Notes: a model not told the origin generated them from the letters alone. Positions 18,287-26,420 are shown, counted from the stretch's first letter. The stretch: DNA of 64,000 nucleotides from Enterococcus_C asini_A (GCF_031928785.1 NZ_JARQAL010000003.1); one strand, 5' to 3'. A program made the numbers and translations.

Positions 18287-19240
18287 ATGGGGCAGACCAT
18301 ACTCTTTCCTAATGATCAAGAACGGGAGATAAAACTGGGGAATATGTCTTTGGAAAAGGGAGACTATCAAAAAGCCTTGAAACATTTTGAAAAAGTCTAC
18401 GAAAAGAATCCTAGTTATGAATTAAACCGTCAAATCAATCGTTGTCTAGAAAAACAAGGGGCCTTTAATCAAGCCCTGCTTCTAGCAGAAGAGTATCAAG
18501 AACGATATGATTGTGATCCAGCAGGGTTTAACCAAGTTTTTCACTTGTATCTTTTAGACCAGCAATTTCTCTTGGCCAGAAAGTATTGGCGCTTTGCAAA
18601 CAAGCGGGCTGAGTTGGCAATGGTGGACTTTGAACAAGCAAAACAAGAATTAACGCAGTTGGAACAAGTCTTTTCTTTTTATGATCCAGAGAGCCTGCAT
18701 CAAAAAAGAGAATATTTATTGAAGGTTAATGGCAGTCAGCTCCCCTTGCCCAATCAAAAATGGGAGGAATTAATCAAAGGCCTACCCTATGCATCCTTTG
18801 TGACCATTGCAAAAGAAATCTTAGCCAAAGCTTATAATCCATACTTGCGACCTCGTTTAGTGGAGGAATTAGTCAAGTTAGGATTTGAAAAAGAGCTATT
18901 TATTCAAGATGTAAAAGGAATCAAGCAAAAATGTGTCTTAAAAGATCTTGTGTTACCAGAAAATCATCCAGCTTTACTCAGGATGCTTGATTATTTAGAA
19001 GCAAACTTCAGTCAAGAAGATCCGGTACTGTTAGATAGCATTAAAGCAGAAGTAAAAGCACATTTTGCTTTGGCCTATCCTTTCTGTCCGCAAAGAAAAG
19101 CCCCAGAGGCGTGGGCTGAGAGTTACTGGGTGGAATACCAAGTGGCTTTAGGTGTTCAAGGAGATTTTCGCTTAGAAGAATTCGACAAGATTCAATTGGA
19201 AAAACAAGAATGGCGCAGCTTGCTTCAAATCCAGCTCTAA
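18287..19240 (+). CDS. Tetratricopeptide-repeat-like protein, function unknown
   Basis: The N-terminal ~75 residues contain a clear TPR pair: EIKLGNMSLEKGDYQKALKH and a second helix pair after NPSYELNRQINRCLEKQG. The rest (to 317) is helical with no motif I can name and no membrane segment. Start ATG with AAAAGGGGTG upstream, 13 bases after the RDD gene, so it is part of the sppA operon. TPR proteins are usually scaffolds, so it may serve the SppA/RDD pair or be unrelated. Confidence 0.75.
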   Translation: MGQTILFPNDQEREIKLGNMSLEKGDYQKALKHFEKVYEKNPSYELNRQINRCLEKQGAFNQALLLAEEYQERYDCDPAGFNQVFHLYLLDQQFLLARKYWRFANKRAELAMVDFEQAKQELTQLEQVFSFYDPESLHQKREYLLKVNGSQLPLPNQKWEELIKGLPYASFVTIAKEILAKAYNPYLRPRLVEELVKLGFEKELFIQDVKGIKQKCVLKDLVLPENHPALLRMLDYLEANFSQEDPVLLDSIKAEVKAHFALAYPFCPQRKAPEAWAESYWVEYQVALGVQGDFRLEEFDKIQLEKQEWRSLLQIQL

Positions 19241-19284
19241 CTTTGAAAAAATGGCAAAAATCCCCAGGTATCTTGCCTAAAATG

Positions 19285-19313
19285 TTTACAATTTCAAGGC
19301 CTTAGTGTACTAT
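19285..19313 (+). promoter_or_regulatory. tig promoter
   Basis: TTTACA (19285-19290) and TACTAT (19308-19313) are separated by 17 bases, 60 bases before the tig start. Confidence 0.75.
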
Positions 19314-19372
19314 TAAAAAGTATGTTTTAAGCACATTCATATGAAAATTTTTATTCACTCGGAGGGAAAAAC

Positions 19373-20656
19373 ATGACTGCAAAATGGGAAAAAACAGGCA
19401 CCAATGATGGTGTGTTGACTTTTTCAATTCCACAAGTAGAAGTTCAAAAAGGTTTAACAACAGCTTTCAATAAAGTAAAAGGAAATTTAAATGTTCCTGG
19501 TTTCCGTAAAGGGAAAGTAAGTCGCACTGTCTTTAACAAAATGTACGGTGAAGCAGCTCTTTATGAAGATGCATTGAACGCTGTTTTACCAGCAGCTTAT
19601 GAAGCAGCAGTAAAAGAAGCGGGGATTGACCCAGTTTCACAACCACAAATCGACGTTGAAAGCATGGAAGCTGGCGAAGATTGGGTTATTAAAGCAGAAG
19701 TAACGGTTAAGCCTGAAGTTAAACTAGGCCAATACAAAGAATTAGAAGTTTCTAAACAAGACCGGGAAGTAACAGATGCTGATGTGGATGCTCGTTTGGA
19801 ACGGGAACAACAAGCACAAGCAGAATTAGTCATTAAAGAAGATGCCGCTGCTGAAAATGGCGACACAGTTGTTATTGACTTTGAAGGTTTCGTTGATGGC
19901 GATGCTTTTGAAGGCGGAAAAGGTGAAAACTACTCCCTAGAATTAGGTTCTGGTTCTTTCATTCCTGGCTTTGAAGATCAATTAGTTGGCAAAAAAGCTG
20001 GCGAAAACGTTGATGTTACTGTAACTTTCCCAGAAGACTATCAAGCAGAAGACTTAGCTGGTAAAGAAGCAACGTTCAAAGTAGTTGTTCATGAAGTAAA
20101 AGGCAAAGAATTACCTGAACTAGACGATGAATTTGCCAAAGATGTAGACGATACAGTGGAAACTTTAGCTGATTTGAAAGCGAAATACCGCACTGAATTG
20201 GAAGAAACTAAAGCAAAAGCTGCTGAAGATGCCAAAGACGAAGAAGCAATTAAAAAAGCCGTTGAAAATGCGGAAATCTTGGACTTGCCTCACGTGATGG
20301 TTCATGATGAAGTTCACCGTTCTATGGATGAATTTTTAAACAACATGCAACGTCAAGGCATCTCTGCTGAAATGTACTACCAATTAACTGGTTCTACGGA
20401 AGAAGACTTGCATAAACAATTCGAAGGTGAAGCTGGCGAACGAGTGAAAACAAACTTGGTCATCGAAGCCATTGCAGCAGAAGAAAAACTAGATGCAACG
20501 GAAGAAGAAATTGCCAATGAAATCAAAGAATTGTCTGAAGCTTACAATATGCCAGAAGAACAAATCAAACGGGTCTTGACTGAAGACATGTTGAAACATG
20601 ACATTACGATGAAAAAAGCTGTTGAATTAATCACAGGCACTGCTGTTGAAAAATAA
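19373..20656 (+). CDS. tig: Trigger factor (ribosome-associated chaperone/PPIase)
   Basis: Trigger factor binds the ribosome exit tunnel and shields nascent chains. The ribosome-binding signature GFRKGKVSRT is at residues ~44-53, the FKBP-type PPIase domain runs from ~150 to 245 (NGDTVVIDFEGFVDG, GSGSFIPGFEDQLVG) and a long, highly acidic helical C-terminal domain follows. 427 residues, normal. Start ATG with CGGAGGG upstream. It has its own promoter and terminator, so it is monocistronic although clpX lies just downstream as in other Firmicutes. Confidence 0.98.
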   Translation: MTAKWEKTGTNDGVLTFSIPQVEVQKGLTTAFNKVKGNLNVPGFRKGKVSRTVFNKMYGEAALYEDALNAVLPAAYEAAVKEAGIDPVSQPQIDVESMEAGEDWVIKAEVTVKPEVKLGQYKELEVSKQDREVTDADVDARLEREQQAQAELVIKEDAAAENGDTVVIDFEGFVDGDAFEGGKGENYSLELGSGSFIPGFEDQLVGKKAGENVDVTVTFPEDYQAEDLAGKEATFKVVVHEVKGKELPELDDEFAKDVDDTVETLADLKAKYRTELEETKAKAAEDAKDEEAIKKAVENAEILDLPHVMVHDEVHRSMDEFLNNMQRQGISAEMYYQLTGSTEEDLHKQFEGEAGERVKTNLVIEAIAAEEKLDATEEEIANEIKELSEAYNMPEEQIKRVLTEDMLKHDITMKKAVELITGTAVEK

Positions 20657-20670
20657 GCATTGACTGTTGA

Positions 20671-20698
20671 GACCTCTCCTTGTGAGGGGTCTTTTTTT
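20671..20698 (+). terminator. tig terminator
   Basis: GACCTCTCC and GTGAGGGGTC pair tightly and are followed by T7. Confidence 0.9.
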
Positions 20699-20852
20699 AA
20701 TGGCGTTTTGGGATAGGAAAATAAGAGAGCGTGCTAGTTTTATTGAAGCCGAAGCCCTCGAAAAAAAGCGGTTCTTCTTTTTTTCAAGTATTACGGGAAG
20801 ATTAAGGAACCCTTGTCATAAAAGGAAAGTCCTTTTGCTTTTATTCTAATTA

Positions 20853-20861
20853 TGTTATGAT
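20853..20861 (+). promoter_or_regulatory. Extended -10 promoter of clpX
   Basis: TGTTATGAT is an extended -10 element about 108 bases before clpX; TTGCTT at 20835 is only 15 bases upstream, so the -35 is weak. The leader of ~100 bases carries a short ORF. Confidence 0.55.
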
Positions 20862-20919
20862 AACGTAGACTATTCAGGTCAGATTCTGTCCACTCGTCAC
20901 AGAGCATGGAGGAATTAGT

Positions 20920-20976
20920 ATGGAACTTCTAAGTGTAACTTTTAAGTTCAATTCAAGGAGTGAAGACCATGTATGA
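20920..20976 (+). CDS. Candidate short upstream ORF overlapping the clpX start (18 codons)
   Basis: ATG at 20920 lies seven bases after GGAGG (20908-20912), an optimal Shine-Dalgarno. The frame encodes MELLSVTFKFNSRSEDHV and stops at 20974-20976, eight bases inside clpX, which has its own Shine-Dalgarno within this ORF. Ribosomes translating it would end at the clpX initiation region. It may be a coupling or regulatory leader peptide; there is no evidence that the peptide itself has a function. Confidence 0.4.
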   Translation: MELLSVTFKFNSRSEDHV

Positions 20977-22216
20977 TAATCCAAGCGGAAACGACGCGGT
21001 TCGTTGTTCCTTCTGTGGTAAAACCCAAGAAGAAGTCCGTAAGATCGTAGCAGGTCCCGGAGTTTATATCTGTAATGAGTGTATCGATCTTTGCAAAGAG
21101 ATTATCGACGAACAGATTTATGAAGATGCTGCTCGTGAGTTTTTGGAAGTTCCAAGACCTCAAGAAATTTTAGAAATTTTAAATGAATACGTGATTGGTC
21201 AAGGTCGTGCCAAAAAAGCCTTGGCAGTAGCGGTATACAATCACTACAAACGGGTAAATGCGGAAGCAACTGAAACCGATGATGTAGAATTACAAAAGAG
21301 TAATATTTGTTTAATCGGTCCTACTGGTTCTGGGAAAACGTTCTTAGCCCAAACCTTAGCTCGGTCATTGAATGTGCCTTTTGCCATTGCGGATGCTACT
21401 AGTTTGACAGAAGCCGGCTATGTAGGTGAAGACGTGGAAAACATCCTTTTGAAACTCCTACAAGCTGCAGATTACAATGTGGAACGTGCTGAAAAAGGCA
21501 TTATCTATATTGATGAAATCGACAAAATCGCCCGGAAGAGTGAAAATGTCTCTATTACCCGAGATGTCTCTGGTGAAGGGGTCCAACAAGCACTCTTGAA
21601 GATTTTAGAAGGTACCGAAGCTAGTGTACCCCCTCAAGGTGGCCGCAAGCATCCTCATCAAGAAATGATTCAAATCGACACTACCAATATTCTTTTTATT
21701 GTAGGTGGTGCCTTTGATGGGATTGAAACCATCGTCAAAAACCGTATGGGAGAAAAGACCATTGGTTTTGGCACTGACAACAAGAAGTTTGCTGAAGGAG
21801 AAAGTGTGATGCAACACATTATCCCTGAAGACTTGTTGAAATTTGGTTTAATTCCAGAATTTATCGGCCGTTTGCCAATTATGGCTGCTTTGGATAAGTT
21901 AACCAATGAAGATTTGGTCCGTATTTTAACGGAACCGAAAAATGCTTTGGTGAAACAATACACCAAACTCTTGTCATTGGATGATACCGAATTGGAATTT
22001 GAACCGGCTGCATTAAGAGCGATTGCGGATTTAGCCATTGCTAGAAACACTGGTGCTCGTGGCTTGCGTTCCATTATTGAAGACATTATGTTGGACATTA
22101 TGTTTGATGTTCCTTCCGATGAGACCATCGAAAAAGTAATCGTCACTAAAGAAGCGGTAACGGATGGTGGCAAACCAAAAATTGTCTACGGAAAATCCGA
22201 GAAAAAAGCTGGTTAA
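20969..22216 (+). CDS. clpX: ATP-dependent Clp protease ATP-binding subunit ClpX
   Basis: ClpX unfolds substrates and feeds them to ClpP. The N-terminal zinc-binding domain has two CxxC pairs (CSFC, CNEC), then an AAA+ domain with Walker A GPTGSGKT, Walker B IYIDEIDKIA, the pore loop region around GYVGEDVE and sensor motifs GARGLRS; IGF loop for ClpP docking (KTIGFG) is present. 415 residues. Start ATG at 20969, eight bases after AAGGAG, gives the family start MYDNPSGNDAVRCSFCG. No clpP is next to it. It is followed by a terminator that overlaps the space before ysxC. Confidence 0.98.
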   Translation: MYDNPSGNDAVRCSFCGKTQEEVRKIVAGPGVYICNECIDLCKEIIDEQIYEDAAREFLEVPRPQEILEILNEYVIGQGRAKKALAVAVYNHYKRVNAEATETDDVELQKSNICLIGPTGSGKTFLAQTLARSLNVPFAIADATSLTEAGYVGEDVENILLKLLQAADYNVERAEKGIIYIDEIDKIARKSENVSITRDVSGEGVQQALLKILEGTEASVPPQGGRKHPHQEMIQIDTTNILFIVGGAFDGIETIVKNRMGEKTIGFGTDNKKFAEGESVMQHIIPEDLLKFGLIPEFIGRLPIMAALDKLTNEDLVRILTEPKNALVKQYTKLLSLDDTELEFEPAALRAIADLAIARNTGARGLRSIIEDIMLDIMFDVPSDETIEKVIVTKEAVTDGGKPKIVYGKSEKKAG

Positions 22217-22227
22217 TCAAGTATGCG

Positions 22228-22264
22228 ACAGGATACAAGTCCGCTGATTTGTATCCTGTTTTTT
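22228..22264 (+). terminator. clpX terminator
   Basis: ACAGGATACAA and TTGTATCCTGT pair perfectly around 10 bases and are followed by T6. ysxC begins 28 bases later, so some read-through probably feeds it. Confidence 0.9.
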
Positions 22265-22291
22265 ATGAGAATTTTTGAAAGGAGTGGAGAA

Positions 22292-22879
22292 ATGAAAGTT
22301 CATAACGCTGAAATCGTCATCAGTGCGGTTTCTCCTGCCCAATATCCCGAAAGCACTTTGCCAGAGATTGCCTTAGCAGGACGTTCCAATGTGGGAAAAT
22401 CTTCCTTTATCAATACATTAATTGATCGCCGAAAGTTGGCCCGGATCTCTTCTAAACCAGGAAAGACCCAGACATTAAATTTCTATTTAATTGAAAATAG
22501 CCTTTATTTTGTGGATGTGCCAGGCTATGGCTATGCCAAAGTTTCTAAATCAGAGCGGGCAAAATGGGGGAAGATGATTGAAACTTATTTAACCCAACGA
22601 GAACAGCTAAAAGCTGTTGTTTCCTTGGTGGATTTGCGACACCCACCAACTAAAGATGATGTACAAATGTATCAGTTTCTGAAGTATTATGATTTGCCGG
22701 TGATTTTAGTCGCTACCAAAGCAGATAAAATTCCTCGAGGCAAGTGGAATAAATACGAGTCAGTTATTAAAAAAGAGTTGGATTTTGATCCTCGTGATAC
22801 CTTTATCATTTTTTCTTCGGTTACAAAAGAAGGCAAAGAAAAAGCTTGGGCAGCCATTGAACAAGCCGTAGCAGAATAA
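22292..22879 (+). CDS. ysxC: Ribosome biogenesis GTPase YsxC/EngB
   Basis: EngB-type GTPase required for 50S assembly. G1 AGRSNVGKSSFIN (about residue 30), G2 region PGKTQTLNF, G3 DVPGYGYAKVS, G4 ATKAD and G5 FSSVT are all present. 195 residues, standard length. The ATG at 22292 follows AAAGGAGTGG; an open extension upstream crosses the clpX terminator and is not used. Order tig-clpX-ysxC is conserved in Firmicutes. No promoter is visible between clpX and this gene. Confidence 0.97.
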   Translation: MKVHNAEIVISAVSPAQYPESTLPEIALAGRSNVGKSSFINTLIDRRKLARISSKPGKTQTLNFYLIENSLYFVDVPGYGYAKVSKSERAKWGKMIETYLTQREQLKAVVSLVDLRHPPTKDDVQMYQFLKYYDLPVILVATKADKIPRGKWNKYESVIKKELDFDPRDTFIIFSSVTKEGKEKAWAAIEQAVAE

Positions 22880-23036
22880 TTCTAGGGACCGTGACATAAG
22901 TATTCCCTAAATGATAAACAACGAACATTTAATTTTTATTGATAAAAAAGATCCGGATGATAAAAAATAGTGACAATTTTTGTGTCTTAGTCCGAAGAGA
23001 GAACATTACCATACGTGAAAAGAGAAAAAGAGAATT

Positions 23037-23075
23037 ACGCTGCCTTAGCTTGATGAAATCAAGGTTAGGCAGCGT
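23037..23075 (+). terminator. Long hairpin downstream of ysxC (probable terminator)
   Basis: ACGCTGCCT and AGGCAGCGT form the base of an 18-position stem with two mismatches and a 3-base loop, followed by TTTAAGATTTTT. It lies 158 bases after ysxC. Confidence 0.55.
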
Positions 23076-23093
23076 TTAAGATTTTTAGCAATG

Positions 23094-23142
23094 AAAAGAA
23101 GGGTATCTTCCAATGATTTTTAATGGAAGATACCCTTCTTTT
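23094..23142. terminator. Perfect 19-bp hairpin, probable bidirectional terminator
   Basis: AAAAGAAGGGTATCTTCCA pairs perfectly with TGGAAGATACCCTTCTTTT around an 11-base loop. A-rich and T-rich flanks make it usable on both strands. Together with the previous hairpin it fills much of the 399-base gap between ysxC and the next gene; nothing else stands out in that gap. Confidence 0.65.
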
Positions 23143-23278
23143 GCTTGCGTCTCACGTTTGGTATTGTTCGGTTCGTAGGACGGTGACCCAACTATTGTCA
23201 CAGCCTGTTTTTGATTTGGAGAGTTTGCCTCAATTGAAAGCTGTGTTACACTGTGAGAGAATGTTTGAGGTGAAAAAA

Positions 23279-23572
23279 ATGCATGAATATCAATATCCCT
23301 TAGATTTAGATTGGACCACTGAAGAGATGGTGGCGGTCATGAAGATGTGGGAATTACTCGAAGCAGCCAATGAAGAAGGGGTACAAGCGACAGAATTTTT
23401 GAATGCCTATAAAGAGTTCAAAAAAGTGGTACCTGCCATTGGTGAAGAGCGCCGGCTAGGACGGGAATTTGAGAAAAGTTCTGGTTACTCCTTATATCAC
23501 ACGTTAAAAGCGGTGAAAGAACAAGGACAAGGTCGCTTCAAGATGATGAAGCAACAGAAAGGAAGGAAGTAA
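23279..23572 (+). CDS. UPF0223 family protein
   Basis: The sequence YQYPLDLDWTTEEMVAVMKMWELLEAANEEGV and the C-terminal GREFEKSSGYSLYHTLKA match UPF0223 (Bacillus YktA), a small helical soluble protein of unknown function. The ATG at 23279 lies after GAGGTG; the frame is open for ~50 codons upstream but that part is unlike the family and crosses a terminator hairpin. 97 residues. Its stop overlaps the start of the inositol monophosphatase gene (TAATG), matching the Bacillus yktA-yktC neighbourhood. Confidence 0.88.
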   Translation: MHEYQYPLDLDWTTEEMVAVMKMWELLEAANEEGVQATEFLNAYKEFKKVVPAIGEERRLGREFEKSSGYSLYHTLKAVKEQGQGRFKMMKQQKGRK

Positions 23573-24345
23573 TGAATCGACTTGCGATGATCGAAGAAAT
23601 CAAAGGATGGATTTATGAAGCGGGAAATCACATTAAAGCTAGTTTTGCCAAAGATAATTTGAAAGTGGATACGAAATCTGGTCGTACAGATTTGGTTACT
23701 GATATGGATAAGGCAACCCAAGATTTTTTAATTGGCAAAATCATGACTTTTGATCCTGATGCTAAGGTACTGGGAGAAGAAAATGGATTGGATCATTTAA
23801 AAGACGGGACGGGACGCGTGTTTATCATTGATCCTATCGATGGCACCATGAACTTTGTTTTGGAACAAGAAAACTTTTGTATTATGTTAGCTGTCTATGA
23901 AGAAGGACAAGGCGTACTAGGGTTTGTCTACAATGTCATGAAAGACGAATTTCTTTATGGAGGGCCTGAGACCGGGGTCTTTTGTAATGACCAGAAAGTG
24001 ATGCCACCAGAAAACAAAGCTTTAAGTGAAGGACTAGTGGGGATGAATCACGTCATGTTTCAAAAAAATGCATGGCATACGCAAGAAATTGGACAGATTG
24101 CCATGGGTGTCCGCATGACAGGCTGTGCAGGTTATGAATTAATTGATTTGGCGTTAGGTCGGCGAGTAGCCTATATCTCCCGTTTGGCACCTTGGGATTA
24201 TGCCCCAGGAGGAGTTTTGATTAAGGCGTTGGGCCTAGAAATGTCCACTATTGAGGGAAAAGCACTAGGCTTAGAAAAACGAGATGCCTTTTTAGCTGGA
24301 ACTAAAAAAGCTTATGAAGAATGCTTGCGTTTAGCCAACAGTTAA
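23572..24345 (+). CDS. Inositol monophosphatase family protein
   Basis: A Mg-dependent, Li-sensitive-type phosphatase fold: GRTDLVTDMDKATQ (first acidic site), GEENG, the core DPIDGTMNFV and the C-terminal WDYAPGGVLIKALG. Family members hydrolyse myo-inositol-1-phosphate, NADP or related sugar phosphates; the Bacillus orthologue YktC is an inositol-1-phosphatase. Start ATG directly in the stop of the UPF0223 gene with GGAAGGAAG upstream. 257 residues. Confidence 0.92.
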   Translation: MNRLAMIEEIKGWIYEAGNHIKASFAKDNLKVDTKSGRTDLVTDMDKATQDFLIGKIMTFDPDAKVLGEENGLDHLKDGTGRVFIIDPIDGTMNFVLEQENFCIMLAVYEEGQGVLGFVYNVMKDEFLYGGPETGVFCNDQKVMPPENKALSEGLVGMNHVMFQKNAWHTQEIGQIAMGVRMTGCAGYELIDLALGRRVAYISRLAPWDYAPGGVLIKALGLEMSTIEGKALGLEKRDAFLAGTKKAYEECLRLANS

Positions 24346-24376
24346 AACGGGAAAAACAGGTAAAAAGTACTAAGAG

Positions 24377-24448
24377 TTCTTAAGAATGCGACGTTTTTCA
24401 GAAAATGAAACATTTTCACTATATTTCAGAAAGAGTTTCTGATATAAT
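24377..24448 (+). promoter_or_regulatory. typA promoter with tandem palindromes and CodY-like boxes
   Basis: The -10 is TGATATAAT (24440-24448, extended type). Immediately upstream are three palindromes: TTCTTAAGAA (24377-24386), GAAAATG-AAA-CATTTTC (24401-24417) and TCAGAAA-GAG-TTTCTGA (24426-24442), the last occupying the spacer. The motif TTTCAGAAA occurs twice (24396 and 24424); the first copy matches the CodY box AATTTTCWGAAAATT at 12 of 15 positions. This suggests repressor control of typA, with CodY the leading candidate. Confidence 0.55.
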
Positions 24449-24480
24449 AAGCCGTCGAGTGAAACAATCGTGTAGCAAAG

Positions 24481-24505
24481 AACCGGCCATCTTGGCTGGT
24501 TTTTT
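24481..24505 (+). terminator. Intrinsic terminator/attenuator in the typA leader
   Basis: AACCGGCCA and TGGCTGGTT form a 9-bp stem (one G-T pair) with a 3-base loop, followed by T5. It lies between the typA promoter (24440-24448) and the typA start (24527), so any transcript from that promoter must pass it. There is no room for another promoter after it. Confidence 0.7.
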
Positions 24506-24526
24506 AAGGAAAAGGAGCAGAATACT

Positions 24527-26368
24527 GTGAAATTACGTGAAGATATCCGCAACGTGGCCATTATTGCCCACGTCGACCATGGGAAAACAACTTTGGTTGA
24601 TGAATTATTGAAACAATCTGATACCCTAGACAGCCATACTCAATTGGCAGAACGGGCGATGGACTCCAACGCTTTGGAAAAAGAACGTGGGATTACCATT
24701 TTGGCGAAAAATACTGCGGTAGAATACAAAGACAAAAAAATCAACATCATGGACACCCCAGGACACGCGGACTTCGGTGGTGAAGTAGAACGAATCATGA
24801 AGATGGTTGACGGGGTCTTGTTGGTAGTAGATGCTTATGAAGGTACCATGCCACAAACTCGTTTTGTATTGAAAAAAGCATTAGAACAACATTTAACACC
24901 AATCGTGGTGGTCAATAAAATTGATAAACCATCAGCTCGTCCTGAACATGTAGTGGATGAAGTCTTGGAACTTTTCATTGAACTAGGTGCTGATGACGAT
25001 CAATTAGACTTCCCAGTAATCTATGCCTCTGCTTTAAACGGGACTTCTAGTCTTTCTGATGATCCAGCAGACCAAGAACACACTATGGCGCCTGTATTTG
25101 ATACCATTATCGAACACATTCCCGCACCAGTAGACAACAGTGACGAACCATTGCAATTCCAAGTATCTCTATTGGATTACAATGAATATGTTGGTCGAAT
25201 CGGGATTGGTCGTGTTTTCCGGGGTAAGATTGCGGTAGGCGACCAAGTAGCATTGATGAAACTAGACGGTTCGGTTAAAAAATTCCGAGTAACTAAATTA
25301 TTTGGTTTCTTTGGTTTGAAACGTTTGGAAATTCAAGAAGCAAAAGCCGGGGACTTGATTGCTGTTTCTGGTATGGAAGACATCTTCGTTGGGGAAACCG
25401 TAACACCAGTTGACCATCAAGATGCTTTGCCAATTTTACACATTGATGAACCTACTTTGCAAATGACGTTCTTGGTGAACAACTCACCATTTGCTGGTCG
25501 TGAAGGGAAATTCGTTACCGCGCGTAAAATTGAAGAACGTTTAATGTCTCAATTGCAAACCGATGTATCATTACGGGTTGATTCTATCGCGCCAGATGCT
25601 TGGATTGTTTCGGGTCGTGGGGAATTGCACTTGTCCATCTTGATTGAAAACATGCGTCGGGAAGGCTTTGAATTGCAAGTTTCTCGTCCAGAAGTAATCG
25701 AACGGATGATTGATGGCACTCGTTGTGAACCATTTGAACGAGTACAAATCGATACCCCTGAAGAATACATGGGGTCGGTTATTGAAGCGTTGGGAACACG
25801 TAAAGGTGAAATGCAAGATATGATCCATACGGGCAATGGTCAAGTAAGAATCATCTTCTTAGTACCAGCTCGTGGCTTGATTGGGTTTAGTACAGATTTC
25901 TTATCCATGACTCGTGGCTACGGAATCATGGCTCATACTTTTGATGCTTACTTGCCAATGATTCCTGGTCAAATTGGCGGCCGTCGTCAAGGTGCCTTAG
26001 TTTCCATTGATCAAGGAAAAGCTACCACTTATTCGATTATGTCTGTAGAAGAACGAGGTACCGTCTTTGTAGAACCAGGTACTGAAGTTTACGAAGGGAT
26101 GATTGTGGGCGAAAACTCTCGGGAAAAAGATTTGGCTGTAAACATTACCAAAGCCAAACAAATGACCAACGTGCGGTCTGCTAATAAAGACCAAACGTCT
26201 GTAATTAAACGTCCACGGATTTTGACGTTGGAAGAATCTTTGGAATTCCTAAATGAAGATGAATACTGTGAAGTAACACCAGAAAGTATCCGCCTAAGAA
26301 AACAAATCTTAAACAAAAACGAACGGGAAAAAGCTTCTAAAAAGAAGAAAATCGCCGCTGCTGAATAA
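24527..26368 (+). CDS. typA: Translational GTPase TypA/BipA
   Basis: An EF-G/LepA-like ribosomal GTPase involved in stress and cold adaptation and in 50S maturation. G1 AHVDHGKTTLVDELL, G3 DTPGHADFGGE and G4 NKIDKPSARP are present, followed by EF-Tu domain 2, EF-G III/V-like domains and the TypA-specific C-terminal domain (GRRQGALVS, NVRSANKDQTS). 613 residues. Start GTG at 24527 after AAAAGGAG. Leader control looks unusual (see promoter and attenuator entries). Monocistronic, with terminator. Confidence 0.97.
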   Translation: MKLREDIRNVAIIAHVDHGKTTLVDELLKQSDTLDSHTQLAERAMDSNALEKERGITILAKNTAVEYKDKKINIMDTPGHADFGGEVERIMKMVDGVLLVVDAYEGTMPQTRFVLKKALEQHLTPIVVVNKIDKPSARPEHVVDEVLELFIELGADDDQLDFPVIYASALNGTSSLSDDPADQEHTMAPVFDTIIEHIPAPVDNSDEPLQFQVSLLDYNEYVGRIGIGRVFRGKIAVGDQVALMKLDGSVKKFRVTKLFGFFGLKRLEIQEAKAGDLIAVSGMEDIFVGETVTPVDHQDALPILHIDEPTLQMTFLVNNSPFAGREGKFVTARKIEERLMSQLQTDVSLRVDSIAPDAWIVSGRGELHLSILIENMRREGFELQVSRPEVIERMIDGTRCEPFERVQIDTPEEYMGSVIEALGTRKGEMQDMIHTGNGQVRIIFLVPARGLIGFSTDFLSMTRGYGIMAHTFDAYLPMIPGQIGGRRQGALVSIDQGKATTYSIMSVEERGTVFVEPGTEVYEGMIVGENSREKDLAVNITKAKQMTNVRSANKDQTSVIKRPRILTLEESLEFLNEDEYCEVTPESIRLRKQILNKNEREKASKKKKIAAAE

Positions 26369-26384
26369 GAGTAATGAAATCAGA

Positions 26385-26418
26385 AGATCTTCTGCCGTAT
26401 TTGGTAGAAGGTCTTTTT
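26385..26418 (+). terminator. typA terminator
   Basis: AGATCTTCTGCC pairs with GGTAGAAGGTCT (wobble pairs) and is followed by T7. Confidence 0.85.
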
Positions 26419-26420
26419 TT

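Noticed and set aside
19341..19376. 12-codon ORF ending on the tig start (ATGA overlap)
   Set aside because: No Shine-Dalgarno in front of its ATG; such short overlaps are common by chance in AT-rich leaders.
20667..20849. 60-codon frame after tig
   Set aside because: It starts inside the tig terminator hairpin and resembles no known protein.
21670..22173. 167-codon - strand frame opposite clpX
   Set aside because: Antisense shadow: Ser/Lys/Ile-rich translation, no family pattern and no ribosome binding site.
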